Shown: positions 53,916 through 62,414 of the stretch, piece by piece
Numbering within the stretch: position 1 is the stretch's first letter
Layout: the number at the start of each line of letters is the position of its first letter
DNA from: Seribacter sulfatis
GTDB taxonomy: Bacteria; Verrucomicrobiota; Verrucomicrobiia; Opitutales; Seribacteraceae
Length of the DNA: 64,000 nt
NCBI RefSeq assembly: GCF_964187635.1
Contig: NZ_CAXLMO010000023.1
Coordinates: 1 to 64,000 of the forward strand
Direction: 5' to 3'
The notes under the pieces: model-generated
Database searches by the model: none
What the model was told of the DNA's origin: nothing
What the model saw: the letters and a program-made list of their open reading frames with translations, nothing else
Position numbers and translations under genes: made by a program

Positions 53916-54860
53916 GTGGTGAAATCTGGAACGCCAAACTTATATTTTTTAGCTGGGGTAACTGCTTCAGGAAAGTCTGCAATGGCGTTAGAATGGGCCG
54001 AGAGAAATGAGGCCGAAATTCTTTCTTGTGATTCGGTTGCACTTTACCGAGGAATGGATATCGGTTCAGCGAAACCCAATCATGAGGAACAAACGAGAGT
54101 CAAGCACCACGGATTGGACCTGGCAAATGTCGATCAACGATATGATGTTTCCCAATATAAAAAGTATGCTGAGGCAATTATAGAGGAAGTATACCAGCGA
54201 AATGGGACAGTTTTAGTGGTAGGAGGAAGCGGCTTTTATTTACGGTCTTTTTTTTCCGCCGTAGTGGACGAGGTAAAGGTAAGCAATGAAATTAAGAATT
54301 CCGTGGAAGAATTATATCAGATGGAAGGACTTGATGGATTAATCAAAAAATTAAAAAATCTCAATCCATCTGGACTTGGTAAACTGGATAATCTCAATCC
54401 GGTCCGGGTAATAAAAGCACTGGAGAGATGCATGGCAACTGGATCTACTCTTCTGGAATTAAAGGTAGAATTTGAGAAAAAACCGACACCCTACTGCAAT
54501 TTTCAAAAAAAGACATGCTTAGTGGACCGAGGAGACGAAGACATTGAAAACCTGATCAAGCTTCGAACACAATCAATGTTGGCAAATGGATTAATTGAGG
54601 AGGTCGAAGGTTTAATTGATCAAGGATTATTGCATAACTATCCCGCCTCTTCCTCTGTGGGTTATCGTGAAATATTGTCTTATTTAAGAGGAGAACTTTC
54701 TCGGGATGAACTTGGACCCGCCATTGCATTATCAACAAGGCAATTGGTTTCAAAGCAAAGGAAATGGTTTCGCAAATATTATCAGGCAGATCAGATTTTA
54801 GTTCCAACCGGGGGAGAACCATTAAACTTAGAAGATCTAATTTGGCATTCGGACACTTGA
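53916..54860 (+). CDS. miaA: tRNA dimethylallyltransferase
   Basis: A 314-residue enzyme that adds a dimethylallyl group to A37 of tRNAs reading codons starting with U. It has the P-loop GVTASGKSAMALEWA, the DSVALYRGMDIGSAKP segment, HHGLDLANVDQRYDVSQY, GGSGFYLRSFF and SSVGYREILSYL, all typical of MiaA. The start is one of two tandem GTG codons at 53916. The length is usual. It lies between trpA and nadK. Confidence 0.95.
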   Translation: MVKSGTPNLYFLAGVTASGKSAMALEWAERNEAEILSCDSVALYRGMDIGSAKPNHEEQTRVKHHGLDLANVDQRYDVSQYKKYAEAIIEEVYQRNGTVLVVGGSGFYLRSFFSAVVDEVKVSNEIKNSVEELYQMEGLDGLIKKLKNLNPSGLGKLDNLNPVRVIKALERCMATGSTLLELKVEFEKKPTPYCNFQKKTCLVDRGDEDIENLIKLRTQSMLANGLIEEVEGLIDQGLLHNYPASSSVGYREILSYLRGELSRDELGPAIALSTRQLVSKQRKWFRKYYQADQILVPTGGEPLNLEDLIWHSDT

Positions 54861-54921
54861 CCGATGAGCCAACTTTTGGCTAGATTATAAATAGAATATC
54901 AAACGAACCCAATCTACTGTA

Positions 54922-55740
54922 TTGAAACCCCTCCAAAAAATAGCAATTGTAACGAATGCATCAAAGCCTGGTGCAGAGGCGTTGGCATCTGAACTGGAGC
55001 AAATTGCCAAAGAAAGCGGAGTATCTACGGTCGTGACTTCGGATTTTCCCTGTCAAACCGGATTGATTGAAGGATCGGATGCCTGTTTTGTGGTGGGAGG
55101 TGATGGTACTTTACTTGGAATGATGAACGAAGCCGTTCGATATAATGTTCCCGTGGCCGGAATCCGACATGGGAAACTTGGATTTTTAGCCACCTTTTCT
55201 CCGGAGGAAATGGATCACTTCCTTCCCTTGCTTTTTGCGGGGCAATACCAGGTGAGGCAAAGAAGTATGATTGCATATAAGGAGGGGGGGGGCGAATCGA
55301 GGTTTGCCCTCAATGATTTAGTAATCAAGAGCGGAAGTAATGCTCGTTTGGCACGATTTTCTGTTTATGTTGAAAATGAAAGAGTGGCAGATTACGCTTG
55401 CGACGGAATTGTTTTTTCTACTCCCACTGGTTCAACGGCATATAATTTAGCCGCGGGTGGCCCGATTGCTCACCCAGACGCCCAGGTCGTTCTCATGACT
55501 CCTATTTCAGCTCATACTTTAACGAGTCGCAGTGTGGTATTTCCTGCGGGGGTTACCTTACAGGTGAAGGCCCTGGCAAATACGGAAGAGCCATTTGTTT
55601 CGGCTGATGGACAACCTGCTTTTGACAAAACTCCAGATTTCCCGGTACAAATATCGTTAGCGCAGGAAACGTTTCCATTACTTGAAGTAAAGGATCATTC
55701 TCATTTTCGTGTTCTACGAAATAAATTAAAATGGGATTAA
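54922..55740 (+). CDS. nadK: NAD kinase
   Basis: A 272-residue enzyme that makes NADP from NAD. GGDGT is at residues 59-63, followed by the NE motif in GMMNEAVRYNVPVAGI; the C-terminal fold shows YACDGIVFSTPTGSTAYNLA and GGPIAHPDAQVVLMTPI. A TTG start at 54922 gives a natural N-terminus (KPLQKIAIVTN). No ribosome binding site stands out. Confidence 0.94.
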   Translation: MKPLQKIAIVTNASKPGAEALASELEQIAKESGVSTVVTSDFPCQTGLIEGSDACFVVGGDGTLLGMMNEAVRYNVPVAGIRHGKLGFLATFSPEEMDHFLPLLFAGQYQVRQRSMIAYKEGGGESRFALNDLVIKSGSNARLARFSVYVENERVADYACDGIVFSTPTGSTAYNLAAGGPIAHPDAQVVLMTPISAHTLTSRSVVFPAGVTLQVKALANTEEPFVSADGQPAFDKTPDFPVQISLAQETFPLLEVKDHSHFRVLRNKLKWD

Positions 55741-55771
55741 TGGAAAAGGAATGAACTTTTAAAACCGAACC

Positions 55772-57439
55772 ATGCTTTCTTCTGGTACCCGTATTGAATC
55801 TACTCGCATTTTAAATTGGCTAGGGGAGGGTTCGTGTGGACAAAGTTACCATTGTGAGGGTTCGGAGGGTGAAATTAAGGGACAAGAGTTTTATGTAAAG
55901 TTAATCCCCAGGGAAGTTTCCGAAAGGAAGGGCTTTCAAGATTATTTCATTCAGGAGGGACAAGCCTTAGAGCAATTAGATGGACCGGGTATCTGGCCGG
56001 TTTTAAGCACCGGTGTGACGAAGTGGAAGCATTGGTTTCGATATTCCTGGCTCGCAGGAAAAGAGATTAAAGTTGAAATCAAGCAGGAGGGGGAAGAGGG
56101 CGAGACTAGTATCGAAGAGGTTCGATATATTCGATCGCTTGAAGATCTTTGTGACTACGCGATAACCGAAATCTCACCCGAACAGTTGTTGACTATTATG
56201 ATCACCATGCACCAGGGGCTATACAAAGCTCATTTGTCTGGTGTCTGCCATGGAAACTTAAAACCTTCCAATATTTTGGTTCAACAAAATAAGGACGGAG
56301 AGTGGGAAAGTTCAATTACAGAATTTGGTCTTTATCGATTGAATTTATTTACTCCCTATGGATTGTCTGATGAAGAGAAAAAAGAGGTTACGGTGATGAA
56401 TATCGATGGTCGTGCCTCTTTTCTTGAAGGAGAAAAATTTCGTCCCGAGGACATCGATCATCAGCAATTACCCGAGGAAAATTGGGATTTATTTGCCCTT
56501 GGCAAGATCGTTTTTGGGATCATTGAAAAAGCAAAGCACAATTCTGATTCACTTCATGAATGGAAAGACTGGGAAGAATGGGCATCACGGGCGACAGGAA
56601 AAGAACAACGGGAACCTTTCCCTTCCTCCGCTCATTCAATGGATGCAATGCCTCATGTGGGTGATATTTCTCGTTTTGGAATAAAAGTGGAATCAGATTC
56701 GACTGAGTCCAATGTTGACTTAGAGGAACTTCGGTTGAAAAGAGAACTGAAGTTTCAATTAAAAGAAAAACTGAGCACCCTAAAAGCAAAGCGTGGAATA
56801 ACCGCATTAATTGGAGGAGTTTGCTTTGTGTTTTATTTAATTTATTCGATTTATCTGTTATTGGCTCCTGCTCCATGGACAGAGTATTCACTCGAAGGTT
56901 TATTGGACAGCTATCAAATGGGGGCTGGTCTTTTTAGCGGCCAAGCATGGGGTATTGTGCCCGGTAATTATGATGAAGAGGGAGATGGTGGGCAGGATGT
57001 GGTCGGAGAGTGGAGTAAGGAAGATGGATTTTTTGTTTTAAAATTTAAGCGCTTTAAAAAAAGCAGGGAAGAAGAGAGCGGGAAAAAGTTATGGCAATTT
57101 ATAGGCGATGGAAAAACTTCGGACGAAGATTATTTCATTTGGGAGGATTTTCTGCGGTACGATCGTGCAAGAGATGCACTCCTCCTCATCAAGAGGAAAG
57201 ATTCTCGTTCTACTTATTTGCCAGGGGTTCGGGAAAATGGTGTGCCCCGATTATTTCCTGAAGGACGAATTAAAACGAGCTTAGGTAAGATCAAGAAATC
57301 TGAACTTCTTTTCGTGAAAGAAGAAAAGAGTAGTACTCGCTGGTCTTTGTTTTTTGCCTTAGGTTTTATTCTCGCCAGTTTAATGTATCACCGAGAATTA
57401 AAAAAATTAGTTCTGACAAACGGAGAAATGGTTGAATAA
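55772..57439 (+). CDS. Membrane-anchored protein pseudokinase
   Basis: A 555-residue protein. Residues 1-255 follow the Hanks-type kinase fold: glycine-rich loop LGEGSCGQSY at 17-26, a VAIK-type lysine K43 in FYVKLIP, and DLFALGKIVFGI near 239-250. However the catalytic loop reads HGNLKPSN (H160-N167), with Asn in place of the catalytic Asp, and the DFG motif is EFG (E184), so phosphotransfer is unlikely. A first transmembrane helix is near 343-366 (ALIGGVCFVFYLIYSIYLLL), followed by a periplasmic domain of about 160 residues and a second helix near 528-546. The kinase part is cytoplasmic. It is probably a signalling or scaffold receptor. The next gene, 30 bases downstream, is a lipoprotein with similar periplasmic sequence character. 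Confidence 0.78.
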   Translation: MLSSGTRIESTRILNWLGEGSCGQSYHCEGSEGEIKGQEFYVKLIPREVSERKGFQDYFIQEGQALEQLDGPGIWPVLSTGVTKWKHWFRYSWLAGKEIKVEIKQEGEEGETSIEEVRYIRSLEDLCDYAITEISPEQLLTIMITMHQGLYKAHLSGVCHGNLKPSNILVQQNKDGEWESSITEFGLYRLNLFTPYGLSDEEKKEVTVMNIDGRASFLEGEKFRPEDIDHQQLPEENWDLFALGKIVFGIIEKAKHNSDSLHEWKDWEEWASRATGKEQREPFPSSAHSMDAMPHVGDISRFGIKVESDSTESNVDLEELRLKRELKFQLKEKLSTLKAKRGITALIGGVCFVFYLIYSIYLLLAPAPWTEYSLEGLLDSYQMGAGLFSGQAWGIVPGNYDEEGDGGQDVVGEWSKEDGFFVLKFKRFKKSREEESGKKLWQFIGDGKTSDEDYFIWEDFLRYDRARDALLLIKRKDSRSTYLPGVRENGVPRLFPEGRIKTSLGKIKKSELLFVKEEKSSTRWSLFFALGFILASLMYHRELKKLVLTNGEMVE

Positions 57440-57469
57440 ACTAAATTTTCCCTGTTAACTCATTCTCTA

Positions 57470-58240
57470 ATGTGTAGTACCAAGAAAAGGGTGGAATGGA
57501 AGAAATGGTTATGGGCTCTTTTTTTGAACCTTTTCTTGGTGTCCTGTTGGCAGAAAGATCCGAGTGGTAGTTATCAGGGGGAAATTAAGGACTGGGTTTA
57601 CGAGGTCTATGAGGCTCCATTAATTACCCAAGGAAATGTATGTGAAATTGAGGTAATTCTTAAGCAAGTACCGGAAGGTTTCCTTTCACAGCTCATTTTT
57701 CAACACCCAAAAATGGAAAAGGTAACCAGGACAGGAAAATGGAAGGTGGAGGATGGATATCGAAGTGTATTTTTTAATGATGGTAAATCCCCTTCCGAGT
57801 ATTTTCTTGTCAAAAGCGGTGCTCGATTTGCCTTTCAGACGAAAGAGGGGCTTAGCAATGATGACGGCAGTCCTATTCTGTTAATGAGAAACGAAGGAAA
57901 GTCCCGCAAGGCATCTTATCCCTTCCAAATTTCATTTTTGGAGGATGATGTTGTTCGTATTGAAACCTCGGAGGAGGATATTGCCTACACTGGAAAATGG
58001 AAATGGGGAGGTAATCAAATTTCTGTCAGCGTTGCTATGGCCGAAGAAAAGAAGGAAACTGGAAGTAAACCGGCAGAAACTTATAAATATTTTTTGACCT
58101 GGGAAGAAGAGGGGGGTGACAATCTTTATTTAGAAAAAATGGTGATCACCCGGCCCTTTTTAAACGAAGATGGAACGAGGCGTCAAAGTTGGATGAGTTC
58201 CTTGGTTTTTTCGGATCGTCCTGTACTTAAACCAAGATAA
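57470..58240 (+). CDS. Lipoprotein of unknown function
   Basis: A 256-residue protein with a basic N-terminus, a hydrophobic segment and the lipobox LVSC (C26). The rest is beta-rich and contains two similar modules: TGKWKVEDGYRSVFFND and YTGKWKWGGNQISVSV, each near an 'LLMRNEGKS' or 'NLYLEKMV' strand. The same pattern (VGEWSKEDGFFVLKF) occurs in the periplasmic part of the preceding pseudokinase, which suggests a shared beta domain that measures or binds the same thing. No family is recognised. Confidence 0.65.
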   Translation: MCSTKKRVEWKKWLWALFLNLFLVSCWQKDPSGSYQGEIKDWVYEVYEAPLITQGNVCEIEVILKQVPEGFLSQLIFQHPKMEKVTRTGKWKVEDGYRSVFFNDGKSPSEYFLVKSGARFAFQTKEGLSNDDGSPILLMRNEGKSRKASYPFQISFLEDDVVRIETSEEDIAYTGKWKWGGNQISVSVAMAEEKKETGSKPAETYKYFLTWEEEGGDNLYLEKMVITRPFLNEDGTRRQSWMSSLVFSDRPVLKPR

Positions 58241-58281
58241 TTCAGGATTTTTTGAATATTCAAAGGTTTGACGTATTGTGC

Positions 58282-58295
58282 ATCATGTCCATGAT
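58282..58295. promoter_or_regulatory. Short palindrome upstream of the PpiD-like gene
   Basis: ATCATG-TC-CATGAT is a perfect six-base inverted repeat with a two-base spacer, nine bases after a TTGACG. It could be an operator overlapping a promoter for the gene at 58323, but a palindrome this short can arise by chance. Confidence 0.25.
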
Positions 58296-58322
58296 CTTCT
58301 CTTTTAAATTATACAAAACCTC

Positions 58323-60830
58323 ATGATTACAGCATTACAAAATTTTATTTCAAAGAAAGGAAAGTTCGTCTTTGTACTTTTACTTTTCGTGGTGGTTATT
58401 TCTTTTGTTCTTTACCTAGCACAAGGCACCTCGATTTTTGATCTCTTGCCTGATCCCAACCGGGAAAAGAAAGAATTCTATGGTTCCGATCTTAATAACC
58501 CGGATGAAATGCGTTTTTTATCAATCGAGAATCGGGTTGCTTCTGACTTTGGCGCAGTAGTTCCGCCTCTTGAAGATAGCATGCTCGAGGCCGATAAAAA
58601 GTTCTTCGAGTCTTTACAGGCTCAGTTACAGGCTGCCTTCCAGGCAGACCAAGGAGATATTGACCGTTCCGCGTTGCAAAGACTTTTTGGTTTTATGCAA
58701 TCGTGGCCTAACTTACCCAAGAATTTTAAGGTCCAGGAAATTGCCCGTTCCGGTATTTACGATCCCGTTTTTTCGCAAGCAGCAATCCGGGCAAAATTAG
58801 TTATGGAAGGTCAGGCAAAGTCGTGGTCTTATTTGTCAGATACTGAAAATCATATTGGGATAAACGACGGATTTAATCGTTATGTTCGTGAACTCGTTCC
58901 CTCTTTAATTTCGGATGAAAATCGATCTCGTGCCTTGAAGCTTGTTGGTGTTCGCCAAGGAGTTAGAACAAGTTTTGTAGAGTCCACATTATTCTCTCAT
59001 TTTCGTGCGAATCAAGTAGATCGGATATATTCTGATGGTGGTTTCACCTTGGATAAAGAGGGTGAAATTGATTTGTATAGTAATCAATTTGCCTGGAAAG
59101 CTGAATTACTCTCATTGAAATTATCAGAAATTGAAGATACTCCTCCTGCACTTTTTAGGTTCAAATTTTTCAAGCAACCCTCAGTTGATGACTCGATTAG
59201 TATTTCCTACGGTACGAATTCAGAAAAGATCACATTTGTAAATCAATCCGCAGATCAGAATTCTTCTGATCTGTCGGTTCAATTGGGAGCCAACCTTCAA
59301 GCCACCATCATCAATTTTATTGAAGCACTCAATTCGAAAGATTTTGATTTTGAATGTACCAAATCGAAAGAAGAAGCAGTTATTATTACCCCTCGAATAA
59401 AAAGCCTTCCTCGAGTGACTCCGCAGCTTTTTTCGACCAGTGAAGCAATCGCAGTTACCAACTTGTTAACAGAACAACTGAAGAGTTTTCATGATGAGAG
59501 TAAAAATGATCCCATCTTTACTGAACCGGCACGAACCTTTGCTACGATGATCCGCTTTCCAACCAATGACTTCTTATCGATTCCGCCTGAGCCGGAAGAA
59601 TCCAGGCTGCGTGGCTATTACGATCTTAACCGAGATCAATTTGATCCCGTACCCAGTGCACCCGAACCCGATTTGTCTGTTGAGGGTGAGAAAGGCCCCA
59701 AGGGAGAGAACGATTCCAACAACAGTGGTGAACAACTTGATTTTATTTCTTCCGCTTTGAATGATTCGAATCAAAGTAAAAAGAAAGAAGTGAGCTTTGA
59801 AGATGTGAGAGAGGAAATTCGCTTACGAATAATTGAGGAAGATCGATTAGATGCGGAAAGAGATGCAAAAGAACTTGCCCGCGAGGCGTCCTTGCAATTC
59901 TTGGATCAAATCAACTCGTTGCGAGATCAGCTTAATTCAAAATACTCAAATTTCATACAAAGAAGAAATTCGAATGAGTTAAAATCCCTGATTTCCGAGA
60001 GTGGGGGAGTCGCAAGAGAAATTTCTTTTACGGAAAATGATATGAATGTCCAATCTGCTATTCTGGGTATTGAAAGAAGGGAGAGTGAAAGAAGGAATAA
60101 TCGTGAACCACTGCAGGAAGTTTTTGCCCTCAATGAAAGACTCTTCTTTACCCGATCAAGCCGAACGGTAAGGGATGGCTATGCTGTCTTCGTTCTCGAC
60201 CGTAAAACAAAAGAAGAGGCGGGTACTTTTGAAAAAGCTTCCTTTGCTGACCTTTACAGAGAATATTCGAACAGCCTTCGTAACGATGCTTTCAACGATT
60301 GGACCGAACAAACTTATAACGGACTGCTACAAGATGAAAGTAATCAAACTTTACTAAAGCGAGGGAGCCATATTTCAATTGACGCGAAAAGTTTATCGGC
60401 ACTGCAAAGTTCATTCGAGAGTCAGAATCAACGATTGAAAGCTCGTCTTGGTAAGCTCGAAACCGAGCGCGGGGAAATTTCTAAAGCGGAGAGGGACTCA
60501 AATGCCACCGCTACACAAGTGGCAAGGAAAGTAGTTTTAGATCAATTAATTGATGATCTTCGTATTGAACAGGACGAATCGAATGAAAATCGTACGCTTT
60601 CTGTGCAGTTGGCCGAGGCTTGCCCCAACCTTAAGATAGGGAGTGGTTGGTCAGAGTTAGAAAGAACGGAAGACCTTGCCACGTTTGTGAAGCTTTCTGA
60701 CGTCTATTCTTTAAAGGCGACAGAGGTGGAAAAAGCAGATGTGACAACTCGGGTATCCGAGATTGAAAGAGCCCGTGCAGAGAGTGCACGCGATCTTATT
60801 TTAGAAAACTTACTTCAGGGAGCACTCTAG
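58323..60830 (+). CDS. PpiD-like membrane-anchored periplasmic folding factor
   Basis: An 835-residue protein with a short cytoplasmic N-terminus, one transmembrane helix at about 15-34 (FVFVLLLFVVVISFVLYLA) and a long periplasmic region, the topology of PpiD. SurA-like N-terminal helices are suggested (VRTSFVESTLFSHFR). The segment ESRLRGYYDLNRDQFDP (near 430) followed by SFEDVREEIRLRIIEEDRLDAERDAKELAREA (near 505-535, split here) is the pattern that flanks the parvulin domain in PpiD. A parvulin active domain itself is not clear in the sequence, so it may act as a chaperone without isomerase activity. It is the last gene of the plus-strand group before the convergent tlyA. Confidence 0.6.
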   Translation: MITALQNFISKKGKFVFVLLLFVVVISFVLYLAQGTSIFDLLPDPNREKKEFYGSDLNNPDEMRFLSIENRVASDFGAVVPPLEDSMLEADKKFFESLQAQLQAAFQADQGDIDRSALQRLFGFMQSWPNLPKNFKVQEIARSGIYDPVFSQAAIRAKLVMEGQAKSWSYLSDTENHIGINDGFNRYVRELVPSLISDENRSRALKLVGVRQGVRTSFVESTLFSHFRANQVDRIYSDGGFTLDKEGEIDLYSNQFAWKAELLSLKLSEIEDTPPALFRFKFFKQPSVDDSISISYGTNSEKITFVNQSADQNSSDLSVQLGANLQATIINFIEALNSKDFDFECTKSKEEAVIITPRIKSLPRVTPQLFSTSEAIAVTNLLTEQLKSFHDESKNDPIFTEPARTFATMIRFPTNDFLSIPPEPEESRLRGYYDLNRDQFDPVPSAPEPDLSVEGEKGPKGENDSNNSGEQLDFISSALNDSNQSKKKEVSFEDVREEIRLRIIEEDRLDAERDAKELAREASLQFLDQINSLRDQLNSKYSNFIQRRNSNELKSLISESGGVAREISFTENDMNVQSAILGIERRESERRNNREPLQEVFALNERLFFTRSSRTVRDGYAVFVLDRKTKEEAGTFEKASFADLYREYSNSLRNDAFNDWTEQTYNGLLQDESNQTLLKRGSHISIDAKSLSALQSSFESQNQRLKARLGKLETERGEISKAERDSNATATQVARKVVLDQLIDDLRIEQDESNENRTLSVQLAEACPNLKIGSGWSELERTEDLATFVKLSDVYSLKATEVEKADVTTRVSEIERARAESARDLILENLLQGAL

Positions 60831-60846
60831 GAGAGAAACCAAGTAA

Positions 60847-61602
60847 TTAATCCTTCTTTTTCCATCCGAGGAAAAACTCCAAATTACCATCTGCTCCCTT
60901 CGGACTGGATTCGGTTTGGGCAAAAAGTTCTGAGTTCGCTAGGTTTTGATTTGCAAAGTCAATCATATCCTGGAGCACTCTTTTGTGGATTAATTCATCT
61001 TTAATTATACCCCGGCCAAGATCAGCTTCCTTTTTTTTGCATTCAAATTGGGGTTTGATTAAAGCAATCAAGTGGCCTCCAGTATCCAAAAAACTCCATG
61101 CCCGGACTAGTACTTTTGAAAGCGAAATAAAGGATAAGTCCATTACCACTATTGGAAATGGGTAAAAAGTTAACCGGTCTGCCGATAAATTACGCAAGTT
61201 AGTCTTCTCTAAATTAGCGACCCTTTCGTCCATTCTTAATTTGTAATGGAGTTGACCGTGCCCAACATCGACGCAGGTCGCAGTTTTTGCTCCCTGCTGT
61301 AATAAATAATCGCTAAACCCACCAGTCGATGCACCAAGGTCGAGAATGTCGCTTCCCTTAATGGGGATAGGGAATTTTTTAAAAAAACTTTCAAGCTTCA
61401 ATCCTCCGCGTCCAACAAAGGGTGGGGGACGAACTAAAGTCAATTCACTATCTTGACTCAGCATCTTACTTGCTTTGTCAATTTTTTCGGTTCCCAGTTT
61501 GATTTGCCCCGCAAGTATACAGGCTTGGGCCTGGGTTCGGCTTTCGCAGAGGCCATTTTTTAATACCAATTCATCTGCTCTGATTTTTCCTTTTTTCTTC
61601 AT
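60847..61602 (-). CDS. tlyA: TlyA-family rRNA 2'-O-methyltransferase / hemolysin-like protein
   Basis: I use the ATG opposite 61602 (MKKKGKIRADELVLKNGLCE), giving 251 residues, because the 71-residue extension upstream is hydrophobic and poorly coding and overlaps the mraZ control region. An S4 RNA-binding domain (RADELVLKNGLCESRTQAQ) is followed by the FtsJ-like methyltransferase fold: DILDLGASTGGFSDYLLQQG (SAM site), VVMDLSFISLSKVL and LIALIKPQFECKK. TlyA of mycobacteria methylates 16S and 23S rRNA; in other groups the function is less clear. It is divergent from mraZ. Confidence 0.88.
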   Translation of the reverse strand: MKKKGKIRADELVLKNGLCESRTQAQACILAGQIKLGTEKIDKASKMLSQDSELTLVRPPPFVGRGGLKLESFFKKFPIPIKGSDILDLGASTGGFSDYLLQQGAKTATCVDVGHGQLHYKLRMDERVANLEKTNLRNLSADRLTFYPFPIVVMDLSFISLSKVLVRAWSFLDTGGHLIALIKPQFECKKKEADLGRGIIKDELIHKRVLQDMIDFANQNLANSELFAQTESSPKGADGNLEFFLGWKKKD

Positions 61603-61704
61603 TAAGAGTCTCCTAATAATGGACTTGTGAAGGGATAATTGAAAGAAAATAGAACCCTTGAGTTTTAGATAAAAGAATAAAAATATAAAAAAAACTTGAC
61701 CATG

Positions 61705-61749
61705 GTGGGTTAAAATGGCAAGAAATGGGTAGGAATGGAATTTAGTGGA
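61705..61749 (+). promoter_or_regulatory. MraZ operator: five direct repeats at 10-base spacing
   Basis: The boxes GTGGG (61705), ATGGC (61715), ATGGG (61725), ATGGA (61735) and GTGGA (61745) repeat every 10 bases with AT-rich five-base spacers. MraZ is known to bind TGGG-type direct repeats separated by five bases upstream of its own gene, usually three or four copies. A TTGACC at 61696-61701 just before the first box may be the -35 of the promoter, which bound MraZ would then cover. The last box ends 17 bases before the mraZ ATG. Confidence 0.8.
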
Positions 61750-61766
61750 TAAATATTGGATTGGAA

Positions 61767-62213
61767 ATGGCAGAAGATAATACAACTTATTTTGTCGGTG
61801 AATTTGTGCATGCACTTGATTCCAAAGGCCGGGTTACTATTCCTTCAAAATGGAGAATATCGGGGGGGGATAATACCTATCTCGCTCTGCCGAATCCCGG
61901 TGGGTATGTGACCGTTTATCCTCCTAAGATGGTTTCTCGTCTAGAGGAGAAGGTGTCGGCTGCAAGTCTTAGCGATGCGAGGGCTCAATCTTTATTAATG
62001 GAGTTGTTCTCCAAGGCGCATTCTTTTGGATGCGATAAGCAGGGTCGGATTAATTTAAATGACAAGCTTTTAGAACATGCGGGAATATCTGGTAAAGCTG
62101 TTCTTGTAGGTAACTTTTCCGCTTTTGCGATTTGGTCTGAGGACCGGTACGGCAAACGTGAGGCAGCGGATGAAAGAAATATTTTTGATGCGATGAGGGA
62201 GTTGGGGTTATGA
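61767..62213 (+). CDS. mraZ: Transcriptional regulator MraZ
   Basis: A 148-residue protein with two AbrB-like halves, each with the DxxGR signature: ALDSKGRVTIPSKWR near 20-34 and FGCDKQGRINLNDKLL near 92-107. MraZ binds direct repeats upstream of its operon and represses the dcw division cluster. The ATG at 61767 fits the family start better than the TTG at 61761. rsmH, ftsL-like and a PBP gene follow, the canonical order. Confidence 0.95.
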   Translation: MAEDNTTYFVGEFVHALDSKGRVTIPSKWRISGGDNTYLALPNPGGYVTVYPPKMVSRLEEKVSAASLSDARAQSLLMELFSKAHSFGCDKQGRINLNDKLLEHAGISGKAVLVGNFSAFAIWSEDRYGKREAADERNIFDAMRELGL

Positions 62214-62395
62214 TTCTAGAACACATTCTGCGGGCAACTTTTAGGGTGGTTGCTTGCACAAAGGGAGGATGTGTTGAACTGCCCCGGTTCCCTCGCGTTT
62301 CTTTTTCGGGTCACTCAGGTGATTTTCTCGCAGCTAGAAAATTAAAGAGTCAAGAGGGAGGATTGGATTTTTCTGATGTATTGTGGTGCTGTTGA
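62210..62395 (+). CDS. Possible small frame between mraZ and rsmH
   Basis: An open frame of 61 codons begins at the ATG overlapping the mraZ stop (ATGA) and fills most of the 201-base gap before rsmH. The predicted peptide (MILEHILRATFRVVACTKGG...) has no motif I recognise. The ATGA overlap is typical of coupled genes, but the amino-acid composition gives no support, and dcw operons usually have no gene here. It may be spurious. Confidence 0.2.
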   Translation: MILEHILRATFRVVACTKGGCVELPRFPRVSFSGHSGDFLAARKLKSQEGGLDFSDVLWCC

Positions 62396-62414
62396 ATTTG
62401 TGTGTGCTCCTTCT

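Noticed and set aside
61603..61815. N-terminal extension of TlyA
   Set aside because: The extra 71 residues are hydrophobic, lack family similarity and would overlap the mraZ operator; the internal ATG opposite 61602 matches the S4 domain start.
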